A DNA stretch of 64,000 nt. It comes from Leptidea sinapis. Its lineage: Eukaryota; Arthropoda; Insecta; Lepidoptera; Pieridae. Below are positions 42,501-57,500 of this stretch, piece by piece. Each line of letters starts with the position of its first letter. Within the stretch, counting starts at the first letter, position 1. The DNA is taken from assembly GCF_905404315.1 (NCBI RefSeq), contig NC_066267.1, forward strand, positions 1,006,501 to 1,070,500. The letters run 5' to 3'. The notes below the pieces were generated by a model that was not told the DNA's origin, ran no database searches, and was given only the letters and a program-made list of their open reading frames with translations. A program made the position numbers and the translations under genes.

Positions 42501-45500
42501 CACTTATCAGCGTAAAGCAAATCTACAGTTTTAGCAGAGCAAAGGCGTTGAATTCTTTGAAAATATTATGTTGTAACACGAATTGGTCTGATTAGTGAAA
42601 GAAAACATACCCAGAAAGCTAACCTACATTTTGGATGAAGTCACTGAACAATATTGCCATATGGTGCTTTTTTTATGAAAATAAGGGACGGGACGAGCAA
42701 GACGTTCAGCTGATGGTGATTCATACGCTCTGCCCATTACAATGCAACGCCGCTCAGGATTCTTGAAAAACCCCACCTTGAGACATAAGATGTTAAGTCT
42801 CACGAAACACATTACTGCTTCACGGCAGAAATAGGCGCCGTTTCGTGACACGCTGTTTGTCTCCGATGAACTCCTAAACTACTGAACCGAATTTTGCAGT
42901 GTGTAGTTTGATCCAAGTTGAGACAGATTCGATAATTAGATCTTTACATATTCACGGAGAGTGTAAGCATTGATTACATCATCAGATGACCCAACAGTTT
43001 TACAAGCCTAACCTATCAAATAACCGCAGCACAACCCCGACTAGGTATGATATTACTGATGAGTTAAGCATGATTGTGTGCGCAATAATAGCTGACACTG
43101 TTAACTAAATAAACACTATTCAAACTATAGCCGTTTTGGACAGCTAATACTCACTTGGTTCTCAATCCTCTCTGAGACATCTTTTTGTCCCTCTCCTTCA
43201 CCAAGTCCAGTGCCACTAGAAAGTTTCCCTGAGCCATCTTCCCCATCACCCTCTTCCATATCCAGATCGGACGGTTTGCAAAATCTGTCAATTAAGTATT
43301 TTAGTATGCTCAAAACAAAATTGCAAAGCAAATTAACTCATTTGATTAAATTGTAACAGTAAAATAGCCCACAAAATCATTGCCAAAACAATGTTTTAGA
43401 CATGGAAGTGAATTTATTCTTAATTACATTTTAAGAAACGTTAAGACATTTCCTTGCCCTGTAAAGATACGACATGGGTACCTTCTGAAAAATAGCGCGT
43501 ACACCAAGCTAGCAATGCTCCTGTGACTCCTCTAGTGTTTTAGGAGAGTGTGAGCGGCCGTGATCACGTCCCATCAGGAGACCCGTACGCTCGTTTATCC
43601 TCCTCTTCCATAAAAAATATTTGTGCGAAAAGAATATTGTGGAGTGTAGTGTGAACAATATTTTTAACAATTACAAATAAAACACTTACCCTTTAGTTGC
43701 TAAATCTGAGAAAATCTTAAGCAGAACAGATAGCATCTTACATGACACTCGGTGAACAGCAACTTTCTGCGACATAAAGTATTGCACGAACAACAAAATC
43801 TGTTCTAATATAGGCACTATTCTTGCCAAACTCAATCTCACTTCTTCTATGTTCGTCCTCTTTGAAATATAGTCGACATAATTTATCAACAAACTTTTCA
43901 ATCTTTCAATTAAGAAGTCCAATTGTAGCAACTTTCCATCCTCTGCAAGTTGTTTCTGCAAGAGTTCTTTTAAATGGCCATCTTCTAGTATTTCATTTGA
44001 AGGGTCTTTCAAGTTATCTCCAATTATTTCATCAATTTCATTGATAACGTTCATACAATCATTGCTTTGGTCTGACTTTAAATGTTTCTTGTACACAGAC
44101 TGTATTATTAAAAGCATGTTTGCTACAATATCTTCAGCTTGGTTCATAATTGCTCTGCTTTTCTCATCTTCCATTGTTTCTTCTACGACTTTGTCTATTT
44201 TATTCAAATCATCAATTGTATTGGACAAATAGTCATCCAAATCAATCAAACTTCGCAACAACGGATGCTGACAAGTTTGATCATCTTCTATTTTACATTT
44301 AAAGTCAAAATTATATTCGATTAAAATGGCGTTTATTTTTTCTTTTACTGCTTCCAAACAATTAAACGCATCATCGACTGTATCTATGTGACTTTGAGAA
44401 ACGATTGGTATTTCTCCAATATTATTACCGACATGTTTCAGTGTTGAGTTGGTTAATTTAAAAATAGCGGCCTTCTGTTTATCTACCATTGTCCTGACTG
44501 CTTTGACTTGTTTATACAATTCACGCCATTCATCGTTATCATTAAAACATTGCGGTAGAAGGGAATTAGACAATGCAAGATCAAAAGTTGGCTCGCACTC
44601 TGTATCAAACCCTTTTTCAGGTAAAGATTTGAGGACTATACTAAACTGGTCCAGTGTAATGGAGACTCGCGAATAACAATCTGCTAAGATGTTCAGTTTC
44701 TCATTTAATGTTACAATGTTAACGTTTTCCAAATTCAATTCTAGGGCATTTGTGAGGCTGGTCGTTACTATGCGAAGATCTGTAACGTATCTAGTATACT
44801 TTGCTATTGATTTCTTCTGGGTGCCTGTTAGTTTCTGAAAATTTACATCATATTTACATTATTTCTGCGAGTATAATAACTTATCTCTTCATTATTTTAA
44901 ATAACCACCAATTTATGAGTCTTGTAGCAGGAAAGTCTTATATACCATTCTCACACGAAAAAAACAGGAAAGCAAGTTAAGAGACCACTTAATTTTAAGT
45001 AAGCGCGAAATCATGTTCATAATTGTTGTAATTAAATTATACTATATCAATTTTATTTTTATAATGAACTTATGTGTAAAAATATATAAAGAGAAAACAA
45101 CTTCAAAAGTATATTGTAGAAAACAAGTTTATGTAATGAAGCTGTAGCAATACGAAGAATTCGCTATTTTGACGTAGGATTTTCAACGTATCATTGACAT
45201 TATTTATAGCGTCTAGTTTGAATAAATATAAATGGTATATACCATAAGCTGAGCAGCGAACCCTTTGCATCGCTCAATGTTCTGCATGCCCAAATCGGCA
45301 TGTGGAGATTGTAGCGCCGCGGTGAACAGCCGATGTCGAGCGATATTCTTCTGGAAGTACTTCTCACATCCCGACCATAGCATCGAAAGAGTCGGGTCGC
45401 ATCGTCTTAAAATATAGTACGATAAATTCAATACACACAATGAATGAAATTCTTACTGAATCGTATAATGAAATGTATTGCAAAAGAAGCTTAACATAAG

Positions 45501-48500
45501 AAAAAGTCGAAAGAGTTAAGAAGGACTATTTTAACGAGCAAAAAAACTGCAAAAGTGTAACTGATGGTTAAAAGATGTTATCTGTGTTTACTTATAATCA
45601 GATGACTCCATGCTCATTTGACCTACTATGCCATTTAAAAAAAAATCTTGTAACGACTATCCGTATTCGTAAAATCACAAACACTAATATGAAGGAATAG
45701 GTCCTTATACCAAAAGAAATCTCAATATGAAATCCCTGATCAAGTTTATTGTTGTCTCATTTATGTACCATCATAAAATTGAGTCATGACCCACTTTCCT
45801 GATTATTCTTTTAAAATCATAACAACAGTTAGGTTTATATTTGCACGAACAAGATTGCATGCCAATTAGTGGACTGTCAGTGTTTAATAAAATGATAATA
45901 GTTACTTAGGAAATGTATGTTCTAGCGAATTTCGACCTACTTGTTTATTATGACTGTAGAAAAATTACATTAAGGTGGGTTACGATTAAATTTTGTCGAT
46001 AGTACACTTGTCATAGACAGCGATTTCTGGAATCCGACCATAGGGAGCAATATACTGATCTCACCTGTTCTTTAAATAGCTCATCGCAGCGTGTAAATCA
46101 ACAGGCGGTATAGTAAAGTCGTAAAGTTCCGCGGAGGCAGCCACTATGACCAAGCCCGTTCTATAGTTGAGTCCCATCTTGCTCAGATATTTGAACAAAT
46201 CTGCCAACGCCTTGCGTTTTTGTTGCACAATGTTTTTCGCCTGTGATTTCTGCTTATCCTTTGGCGCGGTTATATCTACCTAATAGGAATAAGTAATAAT
46301 ACATTAAATTATTAACGCAGATATATTAATTTATTTCAGGTTGGATGAAACTGCATGTCAGCTAAATCAGCAGTTTGATAGAAGAAGGTAAAGACATAGA
46401 AAAGATTTTTTACACAAATTAAATTTGAAAACTAAATTTATGATCGATGCGGGACTCGAACACGCGACCTCTCTCGTTCCGTGGGAGCGCTCTTTCCACT
46501 GAGCCAACCGAGATTTTTTATTAGAGTGAGTGAAGGAACAAGCAGATTGTAAATTTGATGTTAAGCAACATCATCTACCCAAAATAGAGCAGGTCACAAA
46601 ATAAACGAGGTCGTAGGTAATATCAATACTTCAGTTCCAAAGTTCTATGATATTTTCGTTTCAAACAGTAACAATTCGTTGTTTTTTTTTTGATTTTGAT
46701 TGAGAACCCTTTTCTGAACTGAGATTCGATATAATCCGTGTAATAAATACTAATAGTGAGTCACCTCCTTGCTTCTGCCGGTAAATATCTACAAAGCTGT
46801 CTCGACGTCTAGTCACAGAAAATATACATTGGGTTGGCTAAAAAAAAATCACTAAGTATCACTATCATGTCGTGCCCTGAGAAGGGTGTACCGCTCTCAA
46901 TCATACCACTCCCCATCGTTACTCCGCCTATCCGCAAAGGTGACTATTGGTAATGGTAGAGTTGTACAACCTCAATAATATCGCACGTTACACTGAGATT
47001 TGAAAATATTAGAAACCGACTCCTATACAGTTTGCCCTGTACTTTTCCCGGGGCGTAAAAAGAATAGGGGAGTCCCAGGCCCATGGGTGTCGTAAGAGGC
47101 GACTAAGCGCTTTTTAGAAGTGTGTATGCATAGTGGTAACGCAGAAACCGATCATCTCATGGGCTGCGTTCAAGCGGCAATTGACGACGTACTTGCACAG
47201 ATCCCCTCCGCTGAAATCGTAGTCTTGGGTGATTTCAACGGGCACAATGCCGAATGGCTTGGATCACGTAACACAGACTACGCAGGGCGGTCTGTGCATA
47301 ATTTTGCATTGGCGTATGGTCTGTCCCAATTGGCTGAGTCGCCAACGCGGCTCCCGAATGTGGATAGCCACATGCCGTCCTTATTGGATCTTCTGCTGAC
47401 TACACATCCCGATGGTTACCAGGTCTTTGTCGACGCCCCTCTCGGAACTGGTCAGGAGTGTAGTGCCTATCCGACGCCAACGTCGCAGACCACCAGCGAC
47501 CCGCCGCGTTTGGCACTACAAGTCAGCATATTGGGATAGGATGCGTTCCTTTTTTGCATTCTACCCTTGGGGCAGGGTTTGTTTCCCTTCGGATGATCCT
47601 AGTGCCTGCGCCGTTGCAGTAGCCGATGTGATACTACAGGGTATGGATATTTTTATACCAAACTCTGTAGTACCCATCGGTGGAAGATCACAGCCCTGGT
47701 TCGATGCGTCAGTTAAAGCAGCATCTGACTGCAAAAAACAGGCGTATCGAACTTGGGTTGCGGCGCTGGGCACAAAGGATCCGAACTGCACAGTTCTTAA
47801 GAGGAAATACAACCGTGCCTCCAGATTTTATAAGCGGCAAATCGCCCGTGCAAAGTCAATACACGTCGTCAAAATCGGCGAGCAGCTTTCCAGTTACCCG
47901 ATCGGAACACGCAAGTTCTGGTCGTTGTCTAAAGCTGCTCTTGGTAACTTCAGCCAGGCGTCCATGACGCCGTTGCACATGAGGAATGACACCCTGGCCC
48001 ATACGGCAAAAGAGAAAGCCGATCTCTTGTGAACTCTTTTCGCCTCCAACTCGACTCTTGACGACAACGGAAAAACACCGCCGACCATCCCGCGGTGTCA
48101 GAGCTCTATGCCTAAAGTACAGTTCAGACAGAAAACTGTTAGGCGAGCTCTGTTTTCGTTGGACGTCAGGAAGTCGAGCGGGCCGGATGGCATTTCTCCA
48201 ATCGTGCTTAGAACGTGTGCCCCTGAGTTGACGCCGGTGCTAACGCGTTTATTCCGGCACTCTTATTCTAAAGGCGTAGTCCCTGACTCATGGAAGTCTG
48301 CCCTTGTCCATCCGATCCAAAAAAAAAGGAGACAGTTCGGATCCGGCAAACTACAGGCCTATTGCCATTACCTCCCTGCTCTCCAAAATCATGGAGAGCA
48401 TAATTAGCCGTCAGCTCTTGGTATACCTAGAGGGTCACCAGTTGATCAACGACCGACAATACGGGTTTCGCCATGGTCGGTCGGCAGGTGATCTTCTGGT

Positions 48501-51500
48501 ATACCTGACACATAGATGGGCTGCGGCTATTGAAAGCAAGGGGGAAGGCCTGGCAGTTAGCCTGGATATAGCGCCTTTGATCGTGTATGGCACAAGGCGC
48601 TCCTCTCCAAACTTCCATCATTTGGGCTTCCCGAGAGCTTGTGCAAGTGGACCTCCAGCTTCCTCACTGGGCGTAGCATACAGGTCGTTGTCGACGGATA
48701 TTGCTCGAACCCGAAGGCCGTGAATGCTGGAGTGCCCCATGGCTGTGTGCTGTCTCCCACGCTGTTTCTTCTACATATCAATGATATGTTGGACGCCTCC
48801 AATATTCATTGCTATGCAGACGACAGCACTGGTGATGCCATTTACACGGGCCATGCAGGTCTCTCTCGGGAAATCGTCGACCAGTGCCGGGAGAAACTTG
48901 TGTCTTCTATCGAGTCCTCTTTTGAGATGGTCGCGGAATGGGGAAAATTGAACCTTGTCCAATTTAACCCCCAGAAGACTCAAGTTTGCGTGTTTACCAC
49001 TAAAAAAAACCCATTTGTCGTATTACCGCTCTTCGACAACACTTCCCTCAAAGCCTCGCCTAGTATCGGAATACTGGGTCTCGAAATCTCGAGCGATTGC
49101 CAATTTCGTGGTCATCTGGAAGGCAAAGCCAAATTGGCTTCAAAGAAACTGGGCGTCATTAATAGAGCACGGCAATACTTCAAGCCGGCCCACATACTAG
49201 CGCTCTACAAAGCGCAGGTCCGGCCACACATGGAGTATTGCTGTCATCTCTGGTCTGGCGCACCCCAGTATCAGCTCGATCCATTTGACCGCGTGCAACG
49301 CAGAGCAGCTCGAATTGTCGGGGACCCAGTGCTCTGTGAACGGCTGGATCACATGGCGTTGCGTAGAGACGTCGCTTCATTGTGTGTCTTCTACCGCATT
49401 TATCACGGGGAGTGTTCCGAAGAGCTGTTTAACCTGATTCCTGCCGCCGAATTCCACCTTCGCACGACACGCCACAAGTTAGGATATCATCCTCACCATC
49501 TGGATGTGTGGCGGTCCTCCACAGTGCGGTTTTCAAGGAGCTTTCTTCCACGTACTACAAAGCTGTGGAATGAGCTTCCTTGTGCGGTGTTTCAGGGACG
49601 ATACGACATGGGTACCTTCAAAAAAAGCGCGTACACCTTCCTTAAAGGCCCCGCTCCTGTGATTCCTCTGGTGTTGCAAGAGACTGTGGGCGGCGGTGAT
49701 CACTTAACAACAGGTGACCCGTACGCTCGTTTGTCATCCTATTCCATAAAAAAAAAAGTTACGCTCAAGATAACGCAATAGCCTTCATAAACAGTTTGTA
49801 ATTTTCAAACGACATCCCTCATTTTTGGGATCAAACATACAAATTTAATTTAAAATCTCAACCTGAGACTTAAATTGCACATACAATAACAATTACATAA
49901 AATTTCTTTTTGCGTCACTTGGACGGTTGGCTCAGAGCGCTTTCGCACTACGTCCGATCAGAGTCCGATCCGTACCCGCGAAAATAGCGATGACACACTA
50001 GTCCGATCTCTGATCCAATTCCAAGCAATTCAGGGGCCATTTTTTGGCATACGGCATTTTAATTTTTTTGTACATTTACGGAGTAATTGCATCATTTCAA
50101 TAAGAAAATCAAGCTTCTCATATGCTCTTATTTGTTTGATCGACGGTAACAAACATGTCGTCATCTATTTGAATGGATTCCGTTAGTTGCATGGAATTGC
50201 CTTCAAATTTTCAACATCAACTGGGTTCATCCTTTTTTTATTTCGTGGTGGCAATTAATTAGCAGTACTTGATGGTGTAGGGATCTCGGATGATGGAAGC
50301 CGGACCAAGTGCGTATACTACCACACAAATAGTTCTACAGCTACTACTACTCTGATCGGTCGTAGTGTGAAAGCGCTCTCAGTTCGTAACAGAGCTCGGA
50401 CGGAACCCCAGAGACGCGGGTTCGAGTCCCGCATCATTATTTATGGTAGAAATTTAATTTGTACAACCTTCATAATTTATAAATCCTATTTTTTATAACT
50501 AAGTAGATGTGATGTAAATTTTTTCTGTATTTCATATAAAAAAAAATTAAGTACCTCTAAGGAGCCAAGGTGCGTGCTAGTCTCAATCAGCACAGTGATG
50601 AAGTCATCGAGCGCTTGCACCAGCGTCGGGTATCCGCTGTTACTAATTGTGTCCTTGCACAGTTGCTTAGTCTTGTTCAGCAGACTGGGTATCTTTGTGA
50701 GGAGACTGTTTTCTGGTAGCATACTACAAGGCTCTTCGGCTTGGTCCATGTATTTCTATAAAATAAACACATAAATCTTTAAGCTATGATATATTAAAGT
50801 ATGATTGAACTGAAAGGCTTGAAATTATTAACTTATTAACTGATGCACATATTTACACAAATAATTTATTACATTTTGAAAATTGGTACAACATCTATTA
50901 GATTTTTACGCAGTGACCGCATATAAAACATGGAAGCAGTCTTGTCATACTATCTACCGTTGATTATTAGCGCCAAAAATTCACACAATTTAACAAATGA
51001 TTTAAGTTTTCTTTAGTGTTAATTCCGCCAATATTTAATAATAATAATAACAGACTCAAATAACAGACTCTCGTGCCAGATTTTGGCGAGACAACACGGC
51101 CTGAGGAAGCCTCGTGTAGAGGCGAAACACGTGTCGAATTGTTTTAAAAACAAATATTGGCGGAATTAACACTAAAGAAAACCTAAATGATTTGTATAAT
51201 TATGGATTTCCGCAAAGTAACGCCTAATTCAATAAATTTTCACACAATTAAGTCACAATACAGTAAACTATCACTGCATGAAATAAAGAGTGTTATTGGT
51301 GTTGAATCTAGATCGATATTAGGAGGTACTTTGTCAGTTACTGTGTCATGCGCCCACCGTAATTATACGTGATTGGTTCTCGGCATAACATGATTACGGT
51401 AACTGAGGGTATCTGACTGTAATTGTAATTTCAGCCAGCTGGCTGGCACAAGTTAAACAATATTCCTAATTATTGCCTTTATTTTTCTTGTTGTTATCGT

Positions 51501-54500
51501 TTTAGTCCTACTGGTCTAGTGTTCATAAGGTTGCTAAAGGTGATCTGTGATACACCCTAAAGCTCCCTTCTCAGTTCGCACTTATACAAATTATACCGCT
51601 ACCTTTATATTCCTCGCAAGCACTATATACAGCTGCACATCGATCATATAAGCGCCCCCTGCCGGCGGGTTGTTAGCTGTCACCACTCTCTTGGGTCGGT
51701 CCCATATACCCACATGATCCACGCTCGCTTTGTTTGTGCCGTCTACCAGGCAACGAGATACACTCTCTGTTATTACTTTCTGTGAAGAATATATTAAAAT
51801 TAGATTATACAATACACATACAAATTATATAGATATACAAAATATATACGCAGTCTAAAGATGGAACCCAATCATCAAAGATCCAAACTCAAACCCACAT
51901 GGACGCACACTCACCAACTCACTCACTCACCAACAGACACACACACACACACACACAGTTTTCAGATTTGTTTTAATTGTGCGATAATTGTAAAATTAGG
52001 TTTACCAAGTACAGGGTGGACCAAATGTCCACCCTGTTAACATTTGAATCGGTTGCCACGTCTAGCAGCGGCGGCGGAGGGGGGTGGAGGGGTTACGCAT
52101 TGCAAGAGCAGCGAATGGGAATTTAGTACCATGGCGTCGTTCAGCGGTAGTCAACGTGCGTTTTGTGTACGCGAGTACTTTCGAAACGATTCTGCGACCT
52201 TAGCTCAACGAACATTTTGCAATAATTACAAGATACGACACAAAAATCAAGCTCCATCAGGTGTGTTAATTAAAAAATGGGTGCTCAAGTTTGAGAAGTC
52301 AGGTTCAACAATGGATTTACCTCGATCTGGCCGGCCTAGAACGTCGAGGGACCCCGAAAACGTGAAGCGAGTAAAATCGTCTGTTCGTGACCAACCTGGA
52401 CTTTCAACTCGAAAGCGGTCGGCTGTCCTTAACGTGCCAAGAACATCATTAAACCGCATTCTCAAGAAAGATTTAAGTCTACATCCCTATAAAATCCAAA
52501 TGGTGCAGGAATTAAGGCCTCAGGACCATGCCACAAGTTTGAAGTTTGCGAACGAAATGGTACAGCGATTCACCAGTTTTACAAACATTTTTTTCTCTGA
52601 CGAGGCACACTTTCACCTAAATGGGCATGTTCATAGACAAAATTGTCGTTATTGGAGTGATACTAATCCGAAATTAAAGCATCAAAAACCCCTGCATTCA
52701 CCCAAAGTCACAGTATGGGCTGCTTTATCAGCAAGAGGCATTATTGGTCCATACTTTTTTGAAGATTCAAGAGGACGTGCGGTTACAGTGAATTCCGATC
52801 GGTATAACACCATGTTACAAAACTTTTTCGCTCCCGCGCTGCAGGATTTTGTTGGTTTTAATCAACGCTCATGGTTTCAGCAAGATGGAGCCACTTGTCA
52901 TACATGTAATGACTCGTTAAGGGCAGCTCGAGACATTTTTGGCCCAAAAGTGATATCGAAAAGAGGGGACATTAACTGGCCGCCTCGTAGCCCGGATCTA
53001 TCACCAATGGTTTTTTTTCTTTGGGGATATCTTAAGGCTAAAGTTTACGACACCAACCCAGTAACTCTTGACGAATTAAAGGATCGTATTCGCACAGAAA
53101 TCTAAAACATCTCAACAGAACTCTAGATTTCAGCAATGCCAGAATAATGAACGATTGCATATGGATGATGTGATTTTTAAGAAATAAATTCCCCTTTTGT
53201 TTACTTTCGAAAACAATAAACAATTTTGATCTACTGTAATTAGTTTTTTTTAATCCTCATTCAAATTATAAACGGACTTATGGTCCACCCTGCTTTAAGT
53301 ATCCGCTAAGGAAGTTGCGAAATATTCCCAATACAAGTGACCTATGACAACGTACTGGGAAGTCTCACATTAAAATGTATATGCAATCTTTGAAATAAAC
53401 TAAATGTATTATTATTTATTATTATTACTATCAGACATGTTGAAACACGTGTCGAATTGTTTAAAAGACGAATATTGGCGGAATTAACAGTAAAGAAAAC
53501 TCAAAACATTTGGATAATTATGGATTTCCGCAAAGTAACGCCTCCTTCAATATTTTTTTTGAATTATGTGTTTGTGTGAGAATGCTTCGTGAACATGATG
53601 GTTGTGATTACTGTCACAATTAGTAATTGCATCCAACAAATACAATGATTTATTAACTATCACAAGCCGACCTGGCACCACAATCACTCATTATGACTCA
53701 CCTCAAACTCTTTGGTATGTTTATGAAGCGCCTTATGCGCTTTGTCGACTGTGTCCTTTACACTCCAATAGCTCAGATCTCTGTCCCACGTACATATTTT
53801 GACAAAATCACGCAACTTCTTCTCGATCGGAGTTCGCTTCTCTTTTATGAATGTTGCCACTTGCGGTGTGAATTGTAAATAGTAGTTATACGTGTTCCAC
53901 AATATTGATATCAGTTCATCTGCAATTTATGGAAATAATGTGTTACTAGTTTATACTGGACGGACAGTTATAAAAAACTTGTTTAACTCATAATCAAAGT
54001 GTTAACTGAATTATCAATGCATGTGTTAGGCGTGGCTGACTATTTACGACTGTCTATCAAAACAGGTTACAGTCACAATAGATATACTTTCCTTTCCCAT
54101 CTTGGTGAATCTCCGTTAAAGATGTGTTTCTCTTCTTCAGTGTTGCACGGTTTTGTTTGCCTATACGCTTAGTATATTATAAGTCCTATGGGAGGAGCAG
54201 TTTACATCCAGATAGTGGGAATGATATCCTAATTTGTGACATGTCGTGCGAAGATGGAATTCGGCGGCAGGAATCAGAACAGCTCTTCGGAACATTTAAT
54301 ATGAAAATATTTTATTTTATACCATTTTATAGCTTAAATGAGGGACATAACTGATAACTTAGCTAAATAACGGTAACTATCCTAGAAAGAGATCATTTCG
54401 CTCTTTAAAATTCTCAGTCAGGCCTTTTTATTCGCCCTCCATATGCTTAAACTTCAATTTTTCTTTTCATGTTTCTTAAAAAGATATAGAAAAACCTTAG

Positions 54501-57500
54501 ATCAATTTCACGCTTAGATAGACTGTGACAGCTGTGAAAACGTCGAAAAAAATTGAGGTTGACAGTTAACCTCTATTTTGAGCAATGCACGCAAACTCAA
54601 ACAAAGTGATATACAAATCGCGAGTGTAAGACGTAGTTTGTCACGCACACTAAAGTAATAAACCTAACCTATTTTCATCGGTTGTCTAGCAGCATAAGGC
54701 TCTGTCTAGATATAAATATTATCTAAGAGAAAAACAATATACCTCGTCGCGTCGAAGGCTCTAAATGCACCAGATGGCAATGATACACGTAGACTATGTT
54801 CAGCCGCACTTCGTACTCGGCCACGTTGGACTTCTCCATGAAGTCGCGCAGCACAGCGATGACGCGCGGTGACGTCACTTCTTCGGAGCTCTGCGTGTCC
54901 AAATACGACGTCACCACTGAGTACATGTAGAACCAGTACTTGTGCGCGTCCGATTGTTTTCTGAAATATTTAGAAGGTTAAGCTCCTGCGCACATCAGGA
55001 TCGGTGTCAATCAATGGGCAGAAATGAAAATGAGATCTTTACGGTCAAGAGCGTGGAGGATGACATGTTCATTTCGCAAATATCGTACAATCAGTATTAG
55101 TTCACAATACAATAACCCTTTGTATTGCTAATTAACACTGACGTTGGATGAGGGCAGCACTGGACCAATCACCGTGGAGATCTTTAGGGGGGCCTCTGTC
55201 CTGCAGTGAACATTTCTACTACTGGCTGATGATGATACATGAAGAGGGGAGGTGAAAGCCTTGAAAAGCTGATTTTAGTTGGGAACACTGAGCCCGCGGA
55301 CGGAGCCCCTTCCATATGGAGCAATTATGTATAAGGCCCACGCTCAACTAAGTTCTGCTCGGTTATCAGATATGTAATGGACAGGCAGCGATGGAGAGAG
55401 CGATGCGATAATTGCTATAGTTGGCAGATGACTGAAAACACGATGATGTAGCCGTTTTGATGACTCTATTCAATAGTACAAACCTGTGAAAGACACTGTT
55501 CAAGCACTCTTTCCAATGGCTCATTTCTAGTTTCCTCCAGTTAATAATCTGCTGTCCAACAGCAAGCGATATCTCGATCATGTTGTTGCCTTTGTGAGCA
55601 TTCTTGTTCCATTCTTCAATCTTGTCTCGAAGCAGCTCCAAGCCAGTGAGGAACCGAGACACGGGACTGGTTATCGGGAAACTCATTATTCTATTCACTA
55701 TCACCATTATCTAGAATACGAAATCCAGATTTTTGAGTACACCCTGACGAATTCGAATTCTTGTGAATTGTCATGCTATGGCGTAACATTGCAGAACATA
55801 ATAAAGATATAATAATATGAATAAAAATATATTTGCAACAATCTCTGAAAAAGTTGTCTTCATGTGACATAGACTTACATAAACCAGCGTATAGACAAAA
55901 AAGTAAAGTATTTTGGATATTAAACTAGCAAATAATGGAAATTTATGGATGGTCCCTATTGAACAAATAGAGCATGGTACTTTTTTGTTCAGCCTACTAC
56001 TAACTTGATACAAGTTATATACACGTTTTATTTTTGAATACTTACATCTTTTAATGAAGGGAAGTCTGGCCACTGCTCTAACAACTCCTCCGTTGCCTCT
56101 TTCACTTTGTGAAGAAGCGGAAGACATTCCCTTGTTTCGGAAACCCACTCTGAACGGTAGAAGTCAAATTTAACATTGCTTGATTCTGAAAGAGAAATTT
56201 ACAAAATGAAAATCCAGTTTTGATTAAGGGGTATACACCCCTCGCCAAACTTTCAGTTCGCTCCGACGTTTCGAACTAGAAATTTGACATGTAAACAAAA
56301 TATAATATTTAAACCAGCAATTTGAAAATTTCAATTATAGTCGTATTGACGAATATGTTCAGACTGTTTCCGCCTGTGATTTATTCATAGTTCACTAAGT
56401 GAACGAATGATACGATCTACAAGTCGCGGAACCGGTTCTTCGGCTCTCGAAGACTCGTTCATTCCCAACGAACCCCCCACACGCGGCATTCTAGCGATTG
56501 TATCATGTATGAAGTAATTTTGCCGGAGTTATAATAATATATTGATACACATTAAAGTGTATCTCTATTGATACATATTTATGTTCAAATACTGAACACA
56601 GACAAAGGAAAAACATTTTTTGAGACGTCATTTGGAACGATTACTCGTGACCAAAGCACATAATAAATGGTAACACAGATACTCGGCTGGTATTGTTTAG
56701 TGCAGTATTCATAAATACCTTATTCAATATGCTATCTCAGTCACAATAAATTGCACCTCAAGCTTTTTTGATCCTGTTACTAGTTTTACAATTTTTTAAG
56801 AAAGAGGACAAACGAGTATAATTAATAATATTTTAAAGATAATTTTGACAGTTTTTTTAACTTATTATAGACATTTCTTTGCATTTGGAATTTAATTTAA
56901 ACTACCCGTGCGTGATAAGTTAAGACTCGTGCGGAGTGAAGCCACGGTTTTATGAGCACGCACTTATTACGTTACCTCGCTTAGATCTCCAGTTACGCGT
57001 GTAATTATAACTTTTACATAAGATTTTGCGTAAAAGTTACATTTTTAATATTGTTTTAGTTAACCTGACGTTTCGAGACCTTTCCAGATCACGTAAATGG
57101 CAGGTCCCCCGATTTAATCCTTTAAAAAGGGTTTTATTTAAATGTGTAACACTCGCGTTAATCCAAGAAAATACTATGTTACAGTAACAATATAAAAAAT
57201 AGAATGCTTACCAATTCCATCAACCCGCGATTTTATATGAGATAAGAGGACCAACAGACTGGGACTAATTTCGCTTTCAAACTCCACGTCCAAAGCTGGC
57301 CAAGCGTTCTGTACAACCCGGCTGAATATCGGATATCGCAAAAGCAACGGATTAGCAACATCATGCCCTACCAACTTTTTCGGGCTGGCTAACCATTCTG
57401 CCACAGTAAAATTATGTACAAAGTTCGAATGCCACTTGTATATCAATGATACATCTTCAGAAGTTATTAAAGGTTTCGGCTTTTCTACAGGAGGTTTAAT

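Noticed and set aside
46436..46515. Functional tRNA gene
   Set aside because: A and B boxes are present but I cannot complete acceptor and anticodon stems; SINE head or pseudogene is likelier.
46828..46880. Mariner-like terminus (TTGGGTTGGCTAAAAAA)
   Set aside because: Only one end seen and no transposase or partner terminus nearby.
55771..56148. - strand ORF of 125 codons over exon 4
   Set aside because: Runs in a different frame across the exon 4 donor; the conserved frame ends LLEQWPDFPSLKD at GTAAGT.
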